Below are positions 12,300-26,000 of a DNA stretch of 64,000 nt, piece after piece; position 1 is the stretch's first letter; the number at the start of each line of letters is the position of its first letter. Location of the stretch: the NCBI RefSeq assembly GCF_017562075.2, contig NC_054084.1, forward strand, positions 41,322,197 through 41,386,196, written 5' to 3'. Origin of the DNA: Anopheles merus (Eukaryota; Arthropoda; Insecta; Diptera; Culicidae). Under the pieces are notes generated by a model. It was given only the letters and a program-made list of their open reading frames with translations, did no database searches and was not told the origin of the DNA. The position numbers and the translations under genes were made by a program.

Positions 12300-13177
12300 T
12301 ACGAACACTGAGAGAGAAGAGTCTTAAAAATTTAATAATGTTGTAATAACAGCACAAACGAGAAGGAATCAGCACACATAAATTTAAAAACCATAAATTA
12401 GAGCTTCCTCATTCGCTTGCCCTTTCGCATGGGCTGTGCATGCTGCCGGGTGTAATATCTTTCTAATTTCCTTCCCATTGCCCAGTTGAATTTTTCCTTT
12501 GGTTGCCCTTCTTTTTTGCTCCATGCTCTCTGGTTAACTCTGGTTTCCCTGGTTCCCTTTATCGTGCCCTTTCATACGTCGTGGAGCCTTTTTTGTTCGA
12601 TTTTTCAACTCGCACGCGCACTTGGTGGAATCGCATCATAAAGCAGGTAAATTATGACCGTCCGAACTTCTTGATCTGGGCGTACTACATCTACCGGGTT
12701 CTTTCCGGGTCTTATCTCTCTCACACACACACACACATACACACACGTTATTCATGTCCTGTGAAGGTGGTGCGAGCTGTTTTTTATTTGCTAACGACGT
12801 TTACGGTATCCGATTAACCATTGTCACCGTTGTACCTTGAGGGACAGATTTGAGTGGAGGCCATCAGAGGCAAATAGCCCTTCGAATGGAAAGCGCTTTT
12901 TTGGGCAAGATATGTGGCTTCACTAATTAAATTTTTCACAATCCCTTAGCCCCAGCACAGGACGCACGCTAACGAGAAGCGATAACTTCACCAGCAGCCA
13001 GCCACCGTTTGCCAAAATAATTGTGTGAGCTTGAAAGCGGGAAGCAGAAAGGTTGGAGAGTGTTACTGTTTCTTCAGTTTGCGTTTGGAGCACACAACCG
13101 TCAGCCTAGGCGACCTGTGTCAGGGCATGCACCTCGAGGAAATGGAAAGCCAGCATCAAAACTGTGGACGAAGATGA

Positions 13178-13209
13178 CATCATCATCATCATCATCATCA
13201 TCGTCATCT
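13178..13209. repeat. (ATC)n trinucleotide repeat
   Basis: About nine ATC units followed by degenerate units. The serine or methionine runs it creates in open frames are not evidence for a gene. Confidence 0.9.
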
Positions 13210-13403
13210 TCACCACCATCGCGATCCATCGTCTATGGTCACCACCAGGGACGGGGACCAGCACTGGCACATCGTCCTTATCGTCTGGCTCGATCACTTT
13301 TGATGTCGTGACATTTTGCTTCACTTGCCGTCAAGCTCCGCATCATGTTTTTTGAACGTGTTTGTGTTGTGAGAGAGTTTGATGAGGACAGGACAGCAGA
13401 GAG

Positions 13404-13442
13404 CAGTAGTAGTGGTAGTAGTAGTAGTAGTAGTAGTAGTAG
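13404..13442. repeat. (AGT)n trinucleotide repeat
   Basis: About twelve AGT units with one GGT interruption. Confidence 0.9.
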
Positions 13443-14170
13443 ACACGGTTTATGCCAAAAAATGTGTCGCCAGTTTGCCATCTTGCGCCCGGTCATTAGC
13501 GCGCAGCGGCGATGTGTTCGAAGCGTTCGAGCAATGTAATGCACTATGATGAAATTAGTGCCGACAACTTATGGTAATGTCTTTGTTAGACGTTTCGCTT
13601 TCGGTGTGTCGCGTAATGAGTCTTCCTGTCGTGTCGGTGTATTTTTGCACACCATAAAAAGAAGCTTTTAAGTAGCAAAAAGTCACACTGGGAAGCGTTG
13701 GAAGTGAAATGTGTTTGGACGTGTTGCTTAAAAATATTTTTACCTTCCTCACTGCACGCAACAAAGCGCACTGATCCGATATTTAATATGCAGCCCCTCA
13801 TCTGGATGGATGGGAAATAGTTTTTGGTGCAAAACGAAATATACAACCTCACAATTTCACATCCATTTTTATCAGACGCACAAACTGGGGGTAAAATGCT
13901 CTTTTACAAACGGCTGACTCCGTGTGGTGCGATCACACAGTGAAATCCATAAACTTCAGTCCCACTCGACAGCGGGGCTTAATCGCCCGTTTGGCAGCCG
14001 GGCGAAATTGTTTTAAATGTCAGCCGCCAACATAACTCACCGTGAAAGCTTCTCGTACACCCAACACGAGGATGGGAGTCATTGGACAAAAAAAACTGAA
14101 CATATACTTGGAACTATTTGCCCCTGCCCGTCCCAACCCGTTCATTTCTAAACGGTGCCATATTTACGGG

Positions 14171-14174
<4 letters not shown>

Positions 14175-14229
<55 letters not shown>
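14175..14229. repeat. (CA)n microsatellite, long
   Basis: About 27 uninterrupted CA units, one of the longest simple repeats in the window and likely polymorphic. Confidence 0.97.
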
Positions 14230-16206
14230 ACACCGCTGGAGGGAGAGGAACTACATGGATGCCATTATAAAAAAAGGATGTTCCGCGAAAACGCCTGGCA
14301 ACTCCATAAAATCCACCCATCGATTCGTTTCCCTTCCCACGTTCCCTGTTGTTCCTTCAGTAACACTGCGGGGTTTAAACGATCTCTATAGGTCACAATC
14401 ACACATACACACACACGTGGTCTGTGTATCGATTTGAGAGGTGGCAAATAGTAGGTACGCCAGCTACGGAATGGGTTGGGGGCTGTGTGATGCTGGTCGG
14501 TTTGGGTGCTTGCTTGTAGTGGTGACGATGGCGGTGTCGTCGTCGGTGTTGTTGAGTCGGTTAGCAAATGTCATAAATTTCCATTTATTTTTCCTGTTCG
14601 AACATAAAGCTATACGCTGTTTTGATATACGACCAACCGACAGGGAGGGAGCGCACTACACTACGGAGGTGGAGGTGATGTAGTGGGCTACTCGACCCAC
14701 TAGCAGTATACGTGCCACTACCAACACCCCGAGTGTGCTGGTTGGCACTGAGATGCACTTCAATGAACCTAAAACCGCGCCTCTCGCACCGTGCCAACAG
14801 TGCCAGCGGCCCAAGGTGACTGCACTGAACACCGCGGGTCCTTTAGGTTAGTGCAACTGACACCGATATGGGTAGGGAAAGGTTTATATTTTGTTATGTG
14901 CTTGGTCTTTTCTATTTGGAGTCATTTCTGGCTGCAGGGGAACATGTGAGGTTACAGTGCGGAAACTTGGTGGCCCAGATTATCGGTTGTTTTGAAGGGA
15001 ACACTGCATGTGGATGAGAGAATGTTTTTGGTTTGGCGATCGAATCGATATGTAATAGCATGTAGCAGGATGGAATTAAACTAAAGTAAATGTAGATGAA
15101 TATTTAGCAGGTAGTGTTAATATTAAATGGGAAATTACACCAACCTAAACCCAATGGCATTTAGGTGAAATTAAATATGATCAAATATGTTTTAAAACAA
15201 GAAAACAGCCAATGGCATAGTTGATATTATAACACATAATTGAGGACGATTTAGAGAGATCTAAATAAAAATAAGCTTCAACAAGGACAGTGAGCAGCCA
15301 TTAAATCGAGGAATAGTTAATACGCTGGTTTGTTTAATACCAGTAAAAAGCCATGTACACTTACAGACAAAAAGGAAAAAGGCAGAACAACAAGGTGCAT
15401 GTTATTGACTAGCCTTACCGAAATAGTTTCTTGAAAGAATGTTTTTTTATTTGCGTGTAATTAAGATTTTTTGTCTATTAAATTCTTTTTGGTACAATAA
15501 AAAAGTGAGTAGACATTTATAACATCACAAACTACCAAAAGAGTGTGAAATGTAAAAAAGTAATAAAAGTGCCTAAACGACAGACAAATTCCACGCCAAC
15601 TGGATATTGGGCGGATATTAGAGTTCGTAGATTAACGACAAAAAATAAACTGATCGGAATATAAAAAAAATTAAACCAATGAAATATCATCTAGACTACG
15701 ATAGGTTAACAAAAAGAGTGGCTACATATGATTAAAAAAACAAATGTTGAGGTTGTTAAACATGTGAAAAATAGTGTAACTTAAAAAATCCTTTAAAAAA
15801 AGGAAATATAGTAAAATGTTTAAATACGCTTTACAATATGTTGTAAATTGTTAATACTAATAAATCAGTATAATACTAATACTAATTGCTACTGCTACAT
15901 GCTCTAGTTCTCTATGGCTCTCCTTTCATATTATGACATTCTTTTGAGTGTAAGCTTCTCAATGTATTCGCCTCGTGTTACGTCTATTCGTGACCTTGGG
16001 GTTACGCTTGATTGCCAGTTAAACTTCAAGCAACAGTTGGAGAAAGTGATAACTAAAGCAAATAAAACCCTGGGATCCATACTTAGGGTTTCATCTGAGT
16101 TTAGAGAATTTTCCTGTTTAAGAACTCTTCTAGTTCTAGTTGCAGTCTAGTTCGTCTAATTTTGGAATATGCTAGTATTGTATGGAGTACTTCTTGTTGT
16201 GTCTTT

Positions 16207-16420
16207 AGCTTATCAGGTACTTTATTGACACACTAATATAACAGTACACATCATAAATAATGCTGACAAGCACAATACACACTAAAATACTCGGCCGCGC
16301 GCCAGGCGCAACCGAGCGCCCCTGCCAAGAGCTCTAGCTCGATCGGCCTTCGTGCACACTCTGCCCGGCGCTCGGCACACACTAAGCCTTGCGCGCTTAG
16401 TGTGTGCGACAGTGTGCATG
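16207..16420. repeat. GC-rich insertion inside the retrotransposon relic, with perfect 12-bp hairpin
   Basis: This segment separates two reverse transcriptase blocks that are nearly adjacent in intact relatives, so it is probably a secondary insertion. It begins in AT-rich sequence and becomes strongly GC-rich from about 16292. It contains GCACACACTAAG at 16375-16386 and its exact reverse complement at 16396-16407, with a 9-base loop. I could not identify target-site duplications or a family. Confidence 0.5.
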
Positions 16421-16636
16421 TTCACACTAGATTCGAAAATGTTCAAAGACCCTTCACCAGGGTTGTATTTCGTCGTATTTTTCGCTCTGCACAATTGTTG
16501 AATTTGCAATCTCAAACCCAGCGACGTCATGTGAGTCAAGCTTGTTTCATTGGCGGGTTACTGGCTTCCTCAATTGATGTACCATGCCGTGCCCTTCGTC
16601 GCCGTCCTCCTTTAGATGTGGAAACACGACATACAT

Positions 16637-16662
16637 TATTTATTTATTTATTTATTTATTTC
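16637..16662. repeat. (TTTA)n repeat
   Basis: About six tandem TTTA units inside the retrotransposon relic. Confidence 0.85.
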
Positions 16663-18017
16663 ATATATACAGTTGGTTAAATCATATTGTCATAATGATC
16701 CTTTTCTGTCCTGTCTCAGATGGTTTAACTACTATCATGATCTCTTTGACTTTAACTCTTCGTTATATCCTTTCCACTCGTGTGCCCTTTCCTTTCAACC
16801 GTCCACTAATTTCTCTCCATATTTTCTTCTATATTATCTTGGCTTTTCTATGTTTACGATTTTCTCTCTCATTCTTTTTTTTTATTTGCTACTTCTTCAC
16901 ATCATTGAAATATTGTAGTTATATTTAAGTTAAGCGAAAATACTCAGTTGAACCTTTAAGGTAGACTGAGAATGAAATAAATTAATTAAATAAATTAAAT
17001 AAATTGAGTGAATTAAATGAATTGTGTGCTGTTTTTCTTATTGTATATTTATTTATTATTCGTCGAACTGTATACACTGTGATGCACAAATAACATTAAC
17101 ACGGGACAACAACTCGGCCACATTCGTTTCGGGAGCGAGCGCATCAATTGTCGGGATTTTCTTGTTTCTCTGTCTATTTTTTTATGTTTTAGGAGTATAT
17201 TTGTCAGGATCCGTCAAATTTAAGGTTAAATCATGAGCTTATTTAAAATAAGACGATATAAACATGGGAAACAATTCATTATAAATTATAAATTATAATT
17301 ATAAATAAATTCCTAAAAGACCTGAAAATATAGTATTACACAAAAGCATTTTTATGTGCAGGTTTTTCAAACACATTGAAGCGTTAATTGAAAAGAACAG
17401 ATACGAAACATAACAGTTTTTATTACTATTCACTACGATTAAAGAAAATTACCCCTAATTATACAAACGGGTGCTGACAACCTGGTAAAACAAAATAATA
17501 ACTTACAATGATAACAAGAGCTTCTCTCTTCGATAGGCTTTAATGGATTGCACCAAAGTATTTTACTATCCTTGAATAAGCGGCGGAATTGACGATAAAA
17601 TATCATCCCCCCTTTCGTTATCTATCGCTCAACCACCGACCCACAGTTCCTTGGATGCATTCCTGTGGCTTCCCCGAAAGGCGTTCCGGTTGATCACTTA
17701 CCGATCACGCCCGACGTGTCAAAGTGGCCATAAAACAAAAAGAAGCTCCCACCGGCTTTAAAGCACTGAAAAAGCACAACTACCAAACGGAAGGGGGGTA
17801 AAAATTGGCCCAAAATTTCCTCACAAAGGTCCCGTTGCCCACGGCCGAAAACCACAAAAGCCGACATTGGTGGGGCACATTTTTTTGGTGTTCCTGGTTC
17901 CTTCCCGCAAAGCCCACTACTGGCATTGGCGGTTTGATCGTTCAGCATCATTTGAAACCATTCAATTTCAATCAATCCGCAATTAAGTCTAGACGTGAAG
18001 GCATCAAATCACACGAA

Positions 18018-18083
18018 CCATCCATCCATCCATCCATCCATCCATCGATCTATCTTTCTATCTATCCATCCATCCATCCATCA
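18018..18083. repeat. (ATCC)n / (ATCT)n tetranucleotide repeat
   Basis: Tandem CATC units, an interrupted CTAT block, then CATC units again. Confidence 0.92.
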
Positions 18084-20938
18084 CAGCGGGGGAAGCTGGC
18101 AATGGATTTTCATCGATCGATTTAGCATTTGGCTTGCAACCAAAAATCGGAACCGCGCTGCTCATCGGGCTGGAGCTGCCAATGGCACTCGAAATGTGAC
18201 TCTTTGCCGAAGCCTTTCGATGAGCATATACACTCTCTCGCACACGCACATCCCCGTCACCGTACAGGGGACAGGTTTTGTAAAGTAATTCATCAAACCA
18301 ACCGGCGTACCGTCCGGCGTGTGTTGAGGGCTGAGAGGGGTGGGAAAATATTGCACAGTTTATCCGGCGTGGAGTTTGGCAAAATTTGGCACTCAATAGG
18401 TAGCTTCCGGATGCTACTGGAGTGGAAGTTTTGCTCCAAATCTGGCAGGCTTGTACGCCAACATGCCTACAGGGTGCACTGCCCAGCGTCAATCCGTTTC
18501 AGGTGACACACCAGGTGGTCCAGTGTACCGGGCTGTTTTGTTTCGGTACCGTTGGTTTTGAAACAATAAGGCCGAAAAATAAATTGAGATATTATCGGGT
18601 GGTGATTGCGTTTTGATTTGTTCGGCCGATACACGTCCGCAAGCGTCCCGCAAGTGGCAGTAGAAACATGATTCGTGGTTGAAATGTTGGAAAATGGGAG
18701 ACTGTTTTTTTATATGAAGACCATTGCCGGAAATGAGGTTTGATTTGGTACAGCTTTAGAATAACTACCACTTCTGCAATGGATGGATGGTGGAGAGTGA
18801 TGAATGCAAGGGAAATAGATTGGATTGAATTAATCTCCATCGCTTGTGCGTTGTGAGAAATGTATGGAATACAATGTTATCGATAATTTGATATTCAAAA
18901 TGTCGAAAAGAGCCAATGGTCGTACACTAGTTCGATTGATATTTTTGTGGATTTCATCAACCTGCAAAGCATTTAGTTCTAATAAATCTGCCTCACATTA
19001 TACACAAAGGCTAAATAAATTCTCACCTTGGAAAGTATTTTTGTAATTAAGCCTATCGTCAAAATCAGCTACAGTGATAAGCTATGAAATAAAGGTGCTC
19101 CTAGCTGAAATCTATTTAAATGTTAGTGTTTTTTTCGTGCTTCACATTTATTCGTATGTTTGTACATATGTTTTCAACAAGATCTAGTTTAGAGAGACTT
19201 TACTTTTATTTATTTATTCAGGAGGAACGGCTTTGCCGTATTGCTTTTTTTTAATTAAATCCATTTGCTAAAACAATAATACAATAATCATTTTTAATTT
19301 TAATCATAGAAGGTGTCAAACAAAAATATATCTTTATTTACCTTAATCATTTAATTATTTAACTCGAATTTAACATATTCAACAAGTGATGCTGTAGCTA
19401 GAAAGTATGGTAAAAAATATAATAAACTGCACTTGGGCTTTTTTTAATTGCAATGTACATTGTTATTAATAATGCAATTAATTGTTTTCCAAACTATTCG
19501 CTTATGTTACTACGAGTTAAATTTGTCACACGTACTCTCTTATAAATTTAAAAATTTATTATTTAATTATTCATTGATTTATAAATTAACAAATTTATAA
19601 ATATATAAATTAATTCATAAATTAATGTACTGACTTTTTTAATTTATTTATAATTCATTTGATTTTGTATTTATTTATTTTTGTTTTGTATTTTGGTAGT
19701 CATTTTATTCATATATTTTAAATTTATTATTTATGTTTATTTATTTTTATTTTTTGTTAATCTTGTTGTTGATTCATTGAACTATTTATTTACTTAAATC
19801 CTATGTTTTTAACTTCTTACTAATTTCTGTTTTTACTTGTGTGTTTGTTTGTTAATTAATTTAGTAAATTATTTTGGAGTCATTGGTTAATTTATTTATT
19901 TCTGAATTTCTTTTTTATTTATTTAATTATTCCTTTTATGGATTTTTTTTTCACTTTATTTTCTATATGAATCATGACAATAAATGATATATTAATTTGA
20001 GTTACAATTAAAAAATGTTAAGTATCTTTCGTGTTGTTAATATTTGTGTACTAAATTAAATTTCCAATAAAAAAGTGACAACTGAAACAAATTTGATAGT
20101 TTTAAAATCTTTGGTAGTGACAACAACAAATCTGCCAAAGGCTAGACGCTCTAAAATGTATGTCTCCTTCAGAAAACAAATTTCATCTCACTTCCATAAC
20201 ATCTGTCCGACTGGTACTATTTTAAAATACATTTCATTTCAATTTCGTTCATTTCTGATTGAGAGTGTGGCAACGACGTGCCGAAGACGAACGTTAGAGG
20301 GCTTATTTATTTCACTTACACAGCGTCAGAGGAAATAGCCGCATGTTATACATGTGCTTGAGAAAGCATCTTTTCCTGTTCTTGTTGACATGGAATGCAG
20401 AGAAGGCTTGCTGTGAAATGGAAAGAAAAGTTTCGAAAAAAATGAGAAAAAAGTCTCAAGTACTAAAAGTAGTAGTATGCTAATATCATACTTTCCTCCA
20501 AAGTACACCTCCTCCCCGCCCAGAACCGAAGACAACACATATTGAAATTTAGCACACACAAAAAAGAGGCAAGTCAAATGTGAACAAGAGTGAGAATTGC
20601 TGTTGCCCTTCTTCGCTCTTTGTCGCCTACCGGCGCCCGATTGCATTCGGCACACTTTGCCAAAGTTTTTCATTTGTCACCGGATAATGTTTGTGTTCGG
20701 CTTATCCGTACTATCGAATTGCACGGCAGTGCCCAGAGCAAAACACATAAACAAAATCGACATAAACCAGGACAGAAATGAGTATGCAAAGGAGAGAAGA
20801 TCGAAACTTGAATTGAATCTGCTCGTATCTTCTTGGTAGCTGGCCCGAAAGGCAAAGAACGGAACCGTGCTTAAACCGTGGTTCTTTTTTTTATTATGCC
20901 CTATTTTTTACTTGCTTCCGAGACTAATCTTCCGGAAC

Positions 20939-20962
20939 ACACACACACACACACACACACGT
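20939..20962. repeat. (CA)n microsatellite
   Basis: About twelve CA units. Confidence 0.9.
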
Positions 20963-22135
20963 ATATACTCACTCACAATCATACACACATAGGAGCATCC
21001 TGGAGCTGGCGGTAGTTGTTGAGGATGGTTCGGGATACAGCTGCCAAACGGTGGGACAGAGGGTTTTCTTTAGCTCATGCCATGCTTCTTTGCTTCGTTC
21101 TGCTCGGCATTGATTTCCTTCGGAAATTCCCCACCACGGGAGGCAGGAAGAAACTTTTCAATCGATATATAGCGAGAAAAGAAATGCAACGAACAGGGAC
21201 GGTATCGAGCTTATAGGGAAGCACGCAGTCAGCAAGTGTAAAGAGTGGGGTTTGAGAAATGAAAAAGAATGAAAAAATCCGGGGATGAGTAGGTGTAAAT
21301 GAAAACTTAAATTCTCTGTTTTTTATTCTTTTTTTTTTACTTTTCTAGTTCGACTTTGAGCAATGAGTCGCAAGAGGAAATGGTGCTGGAAGGGCAAAGA
21401 GTGTTGCTTATCTTTTAAATACTCTTACGTCGAAGTGTAAGCGAAGCTTCTTATAAAGTAGATTGTTGGGCGCGGCAGTTTTCTCATCGTGAAAGTTGTG
21501 CTAGAATAAAGATTTGAAGTTATGCTTGCTGGTTGTGGCTTTTCAGGTGAACCATTTCAAGTAATATTTCTTCAAAAACAATGGATTGTTGCGTAAGTTT
21601 CAAATTGTGTGGAAGGGACTTGGTTTTCGTTGCTCCCAAAAATATCAACAAGAACAAAAAAAAAATAGCATCAAACCGGGAGCTTGCGAAATAAAAAAGA
21701 ATTAAAAAAAATGTAATGTCAACTGCGGTAAAACTTCAGGTACCACCAGCCGTGGTCCTGTCTTCTACGAAACTTTGAGTTTCCCCTATTACAGTCTCTT
21801 CCTTGCCTTAAAATACCACGTAGCCCTCCGCTGTTTGGGTTTTATTAAAATTTATCTGTCGTTGGCACATAGATACGAAGGTGTCCTTTCTTTCCTGTTT
21901 GTTTGTCCCAGATCGTTCGTTTCGTTTTTCGTTTTTGCCTGAGATCGTTTGGCCAACCCACAAGCACCGAGGAAAGTAAGTTTGGTCTCAAAATTAAAGA
22001 ACTCGACGCATGTACTTGGGGTCCTCCCGGCACGGCATGTGTGTCTAGGTAGGTGCGCTGTTCACTGCTCTGCTTTTGCTTCAATCGATCGGTTTTTGTT
22101 TTCTACTACCGATGAACCACGATGACGATGGAGGA

Positions 22136-22159
22136 AGATGATGATGATGATGATGATGA
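22136..22159. repeat. (GAT)n trinucleotide repeat
   Basis: About eight GAT units, which produce an Asp run in one frame. I see no gene around it. Confidence 0.85.
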
Positions 22160-22881
22160 AAACGCGCAAGGTACGGCACGGGGCGAAAGGTTTATGAGAA
22201 CCTTCATAAATCATGATTACCATGGATTTTTGGATGCGTTTTGGGGATCGACGAAGGTGTTTCTTTCTGGGTGTGTATGTGTATGTCTTTTGGAATCGAT
22301 AGCGGCTAGATGGAGCTTAACTAGTGTCATGGTGTGGTTTTGCTTTTGTGTTCATTGTATTTTAGCGACGAAAGAGATTGGAGTTGTGTGACACAATGTG
22401 AAGAAACAAAAGCATGTTGGAAAGTGTAGAAGATGTGTAAAATCGTGGAGACTGTTTGCAAGTCTTTAAAGCTTTCATCCTTGCAAAAAGTTTTCATTGT
22501 TTCATATAGTGTACGGTTTGGAAATAGCTGCTACGAAAGTGTAGCACAGCACAACTACGGTCGTTTTCGTAAATGTGTATGAATAATGGCACTAATCATA
22601 ACCATTTATTCGACAAATTTGATGTTAAAAATCATCATCATCACCTGTTAAAATCATACCGTTCTTTAAATTAAGAAATAATATCACATCTGAATTCGAA
22701 TCCTCAATTACAATTTCAAATTAATATAATGTAAACAGAGATGAAAACGTATAATAAATATTTCATATAATATATCAAAACAAAGACTAAAACTTCATGA
22801 TCACTTTCACGCTAGGTCTAAAGGTACCTTGAAAGTTTATAAAAAAAGCTCAAACAAATTCAATAAATAAATGGATAACAA

Positions 22882-23085
22882 TCTTCTTCTTCTTTGGCTC
22901 AACAACCGATGCCGGTCAAGGCCTGCCAACCCACTTGTGGGGTTGGCTTTCAGTGACTTATTGATTTCCCCCCATAGCAGGATAGTCAGTCCTACACGTA
23001 TGGCGGCACGGTCTATTTGGGGCTTGAACCCATGACGGGCATGTTGTTAAGTCGTACGAGTTGACGACTGTACCATGAGACCGCC
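22882..23085 (-). mobile_element. tRNA-derived SINE, near full length (SINE200-like)
   Basis: Read on the minus strand it starts GGCGGTCTCATGGTACAGTC, carries a B-box-like GGGTTCAAGCCCC, and ends in a (GAA)n-type tail after TTGTTGAGCCAAAG. It is about 200 bp long and is the best copy among some ten in this window. RNA polymerase III transcription from the internal A and B boxes is expected for such elements. The name SINE200 is my recollection of the Anopheles family, not a database match. Confidence 0.8.
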
Positions 23086-26000
23086 TTAAAATGAAATGAA
23101 TAACTGAATGGATATAACTGGAATGAAATAACTGAAATGGATAACAATAAAAGTAATAAAACATTGAATTGAACGCCACAAATATAATCCAACCTGAAAT
23201 ATACGATAGCTGATAAACGATCCTTTGTGGGGTGTTATCCATCCTTTAAGTTATTTTAACACTCTTTCTATAATAATCAAATAATGGTCATGAAATATGT
23301 TCAAGCCAAAACTGCTTGCATTATTTAACATTACTACAAATCACAAATCATGCATATTTGAAAAAAGGATAAGCTATCAGCAGGGATGTAGCAAATCGGG
23401 TACTTTCATTTTCGGGAAAAAATCCACGAGTGATACCCGGTAAAAATGGTATTTTCCGAATTAAATTGTGTTTTTTTTTTAATGGCGCTATAGCTGATGT
23501 CAGTTTTGTATATTGCATGCCATCAGTTATCGACCCAGAGTTGTACGGGTCAAATGTACAAATAGGTTCAGAAGGTTCAACGATTCCGGTAGCTGCAAGA
23601 CACCATAAACGACTCCAACCGATTGGTGCAGCGATTTTGGATCAGGGCGATCCAAGATAGGATCAGTCCGGCCCGTGGGTCCAGCGAGTCCGAGTCGAAA
23701 CGAATGATCAGTAGATGCGAGAAAGCATAAGCGACTCCGACCCGTTGGTGCAGCGAGTTCGGAGTTGCATATGCTTTCTCGCTCTTTAACTCGCAGTTCA
23801 ACTTCAGAGTTTGTTAATTTTATTGTATCATCATCTATACAAACGTTAGTAGTATATATGCGTTTTTTTAAACCGTATTTGTACAACAAATACGTATTTT
23901 TTTCAGCTCAACCAGCTGATATTCTGCTACACGTTTTGTTGTGCATCTACGGAAATTTGCTAAAAGATCTTTCTGCAATTTTCAATCCTCTTTTTACGGT
24001 TATGTTATTTGTAAACTAGTAAATCATTGCTTCGTTAGCAATAGTATTACATTTATTAAATATTTAGGTAAAGAAACCATGTATTTTGCTATGAAATATG
24101 AAAAAGCCTATCTTATATAAACTTTGCAGATATATTTCTTATATAAGTTCTAAAAAACTTTAAAGCTCAACAAAACTTTAAAATTCCATTCAATCAAAAA
24201 TATCTAATATTCACCCAGGCAAAAACGAGGAAGGTAAAAACTCAGAAAAAACCCAAAAATAAAAAAAGGGTAAAAAAGTAATTTACTTCCTGCAACAACT
24301 TTGGCTATCAGTAATACATAGTATAATATTACACTCATGAAATTAGAAATGATCCCTCTCGTCATATTATTGACGAAAGCAAGTTGGAAAGCGTATTTTT
24401 TATTAATCGTTTTGTGAAATTCAACGTTTTCCTAAAATTGCTTAGGACTTTTAAAATGACCAAATGACGTTTTTCTTCTTAATTTCTGATTTTTATTTTA
24501 ATATTTTGCAAACAAATGCACCATTTTTTATATAATTTTACTCTTTATAATGAAGGAAAAGCTACAAAAAGTCTCAGAAAAATTAAAAACATTCAGCGCA
24601 CTTTTCATAATTTAATTTACTTATGCAGCCATCCGCTCAAACATCTTCTCTCAAACAAATCAATACACACGTGGTAGGAGCTAAATTGTAACATTAGATA
24701 ACCTTCTCAGCCGATGTCATTCCGTACGCGCAAAGCACAATTCACCACCACCATTCAGCCTTCTAGGTACCTACAACTCTCAGGTGTAACGAAATGCTTC
24801 CCTCAATCAAAATCAATAAACGCGTGGCATCGGGGGTCACACTCCCGTCCCATGCCCATGCCCAAAATTCAACCTACCACCACCAAACCAATCGATTTCG
24901 CACCAAGCAGCAGCCCTATAACAGACAAATCCAAGCCCATAAGCGTCACCATCCGATTACCGCTTGCCACGCCGGGCGAACTCCGAACCCGATAAGTGAA
25001 GTTGTAAATGCCGCCAACAGCACAGAAGCAGCACAACGCTTCGATCCGCTCACGCGTGAACGATGGATACGCGTTCAGGTGTGCCCGTATGTGGCTCTGC
25101 GCGCGTATTGTATGTGTTTGTGTGCGTGTGTGCTTTCACGTTCATTCTCAAACTTTTACCACGAAATGCCAAAGCATACAGAGATGACGTGTTACTACCT
25201 TTCAACCTTCCCCATTTTCAATCGGGCCTTAGAAAATGTGTCTAAAAAACAGGTTGGGAAAAAAGGAAAAGGCGCTTCATTTTCCACCCGTCCAACCGTC
25301 CTTGCGGGCATGGGGATGGGCGGGCAGGCCACACTTCATAGGAATTGATTGATGATGTAAAAGTATCTTTCGGTAGCCAAACACGAAAATGGGTATGTTT
25401 TTGTGTCTGTGTTGTGTTCCTTTCCGTGATAAACTTCCCATTTTGTTGGATTGAAGCGCTTCCCTTCCAACTCTACCATTTCGGCTGTTCATAGGACGTG
25501 GTGGGCGGGGGGAGTTGGATGAACTGCCCATCCTGTCGCCGGAAGGAAGTGCCACTTTGCAGGTTGACCAGAGCCAGGTTTCACGCTCCTGTAACAGAAG
25601 CAAAAGGGAAAAGAATTTTCCGAAACGGCTGTAAAGAGATCAATCGATGTAAATTGATCTTTTGCGCCTAAGCGATCGATTTTGTGTGCGGCATTCGTTA
25701 CGGGGAATAGCTCATGTTGGGCTCCTTCGTGTTCTTTCTGATTGAGTGCTTCAATTGAAGCGTGTTTCTAGTGGTTTCGCTAAAACGTTTTTTGATAGCA
25801 ATTATCGGAAGTGCTGTTAGCAGTGAAAATGATGATACTTTGTTGCTCTAAATTATGTTATGAACATCAGACACCTCAGCTCGCACACGAGTCGCACCGA
25901 ATCGATTAGTTTCACTAGGGAGCATTTAATATTGGTTTGCTAATAAAACGTGTTGCCCAGTCCCGGGCCCCATGGCAAATGATGCTGCAACAATCATCAG

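Larger units (their letters stand above)
9694..15913. other. Probable intron or downstream region of the transporter
   Basis: A clear donor (GTAAGTAG) at 9694 opens this stretch. I looked on the plus strand for an exon coding the GVF..., GW and ALSSM segments of GAT transporters and found none. The content is non-coding: CA, ATC and AGT microsatellites, AT-rich DNA from about 15.0 kb, and scattered short open frames with low-complexity peptides. Confidence 0.5.
15914..17005 (+). mobile_element. Decayed non-LTR retrotransposon (CR1/jockey-like), 3' end of reverse transcriptase ORF
   Basis: Residual reverse transcriptase C-terminal region. Frame 1 reads SIRDLGVTLDCQLNF, then ITKANKTLGSILRVSSEFR, up to about 16130. 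It then shifts frame and continues with LILEYASIVWS (about 16150-16190). After an interruption of about 200 bp the ORF resumes near 16425 with RFENVQRPFTR, then QACFIGGLLASSIDVPCRA. A TTTA simple repeat interrupts it at 16637-16662, and it closes with FNYYHDLFDFNSSLY near 16730-16770. A 3' tail of TAAAT-type repeats (16972-17005) fits the 3' end of CR1-clade elements. It is truncated at the 5' end, frameshifted and interrupted, so it is not active. The clade is assigned from resemblance only. Confidence 0.8.
17006..22881. other. Non-coding, largely AT-rich
   Basis: No supported gene. 19240-20070 is extremely AT-rich with TTTATT-type low complexity. A TTTATTTATTTATT run followed by a GGAACGGCTTTGCCGTATTGC-like segment near 19205-19236 resembles fragments often seen in mosquito retroelements, but I cannot assign it. 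Open frames near 17805-18506 and 20590-20840 lack domain resemblance. Confidence 0.45.

Noticed and set aside
14042..14437. Open frame with a long Thr-His run on the plus strand and a Cys-Val run on the minus strand.
   Set aside because: Both are created by the CA microsatellite at 14175-14229.
22882..23085. A functional tRNA gene, because of the B-box-like GGGTTCAAGCCCC.
   Set aside because: The sequence does not fold as a full cloverleaf, recurs many times in the window and carries a SINE body and tail.
24794..25348. 184-codon open frame on the plus strand as a possible gene.
   Set aside because: No domain or family resemblance, several overlapping frames are equally open, and no splice or start context supports it.
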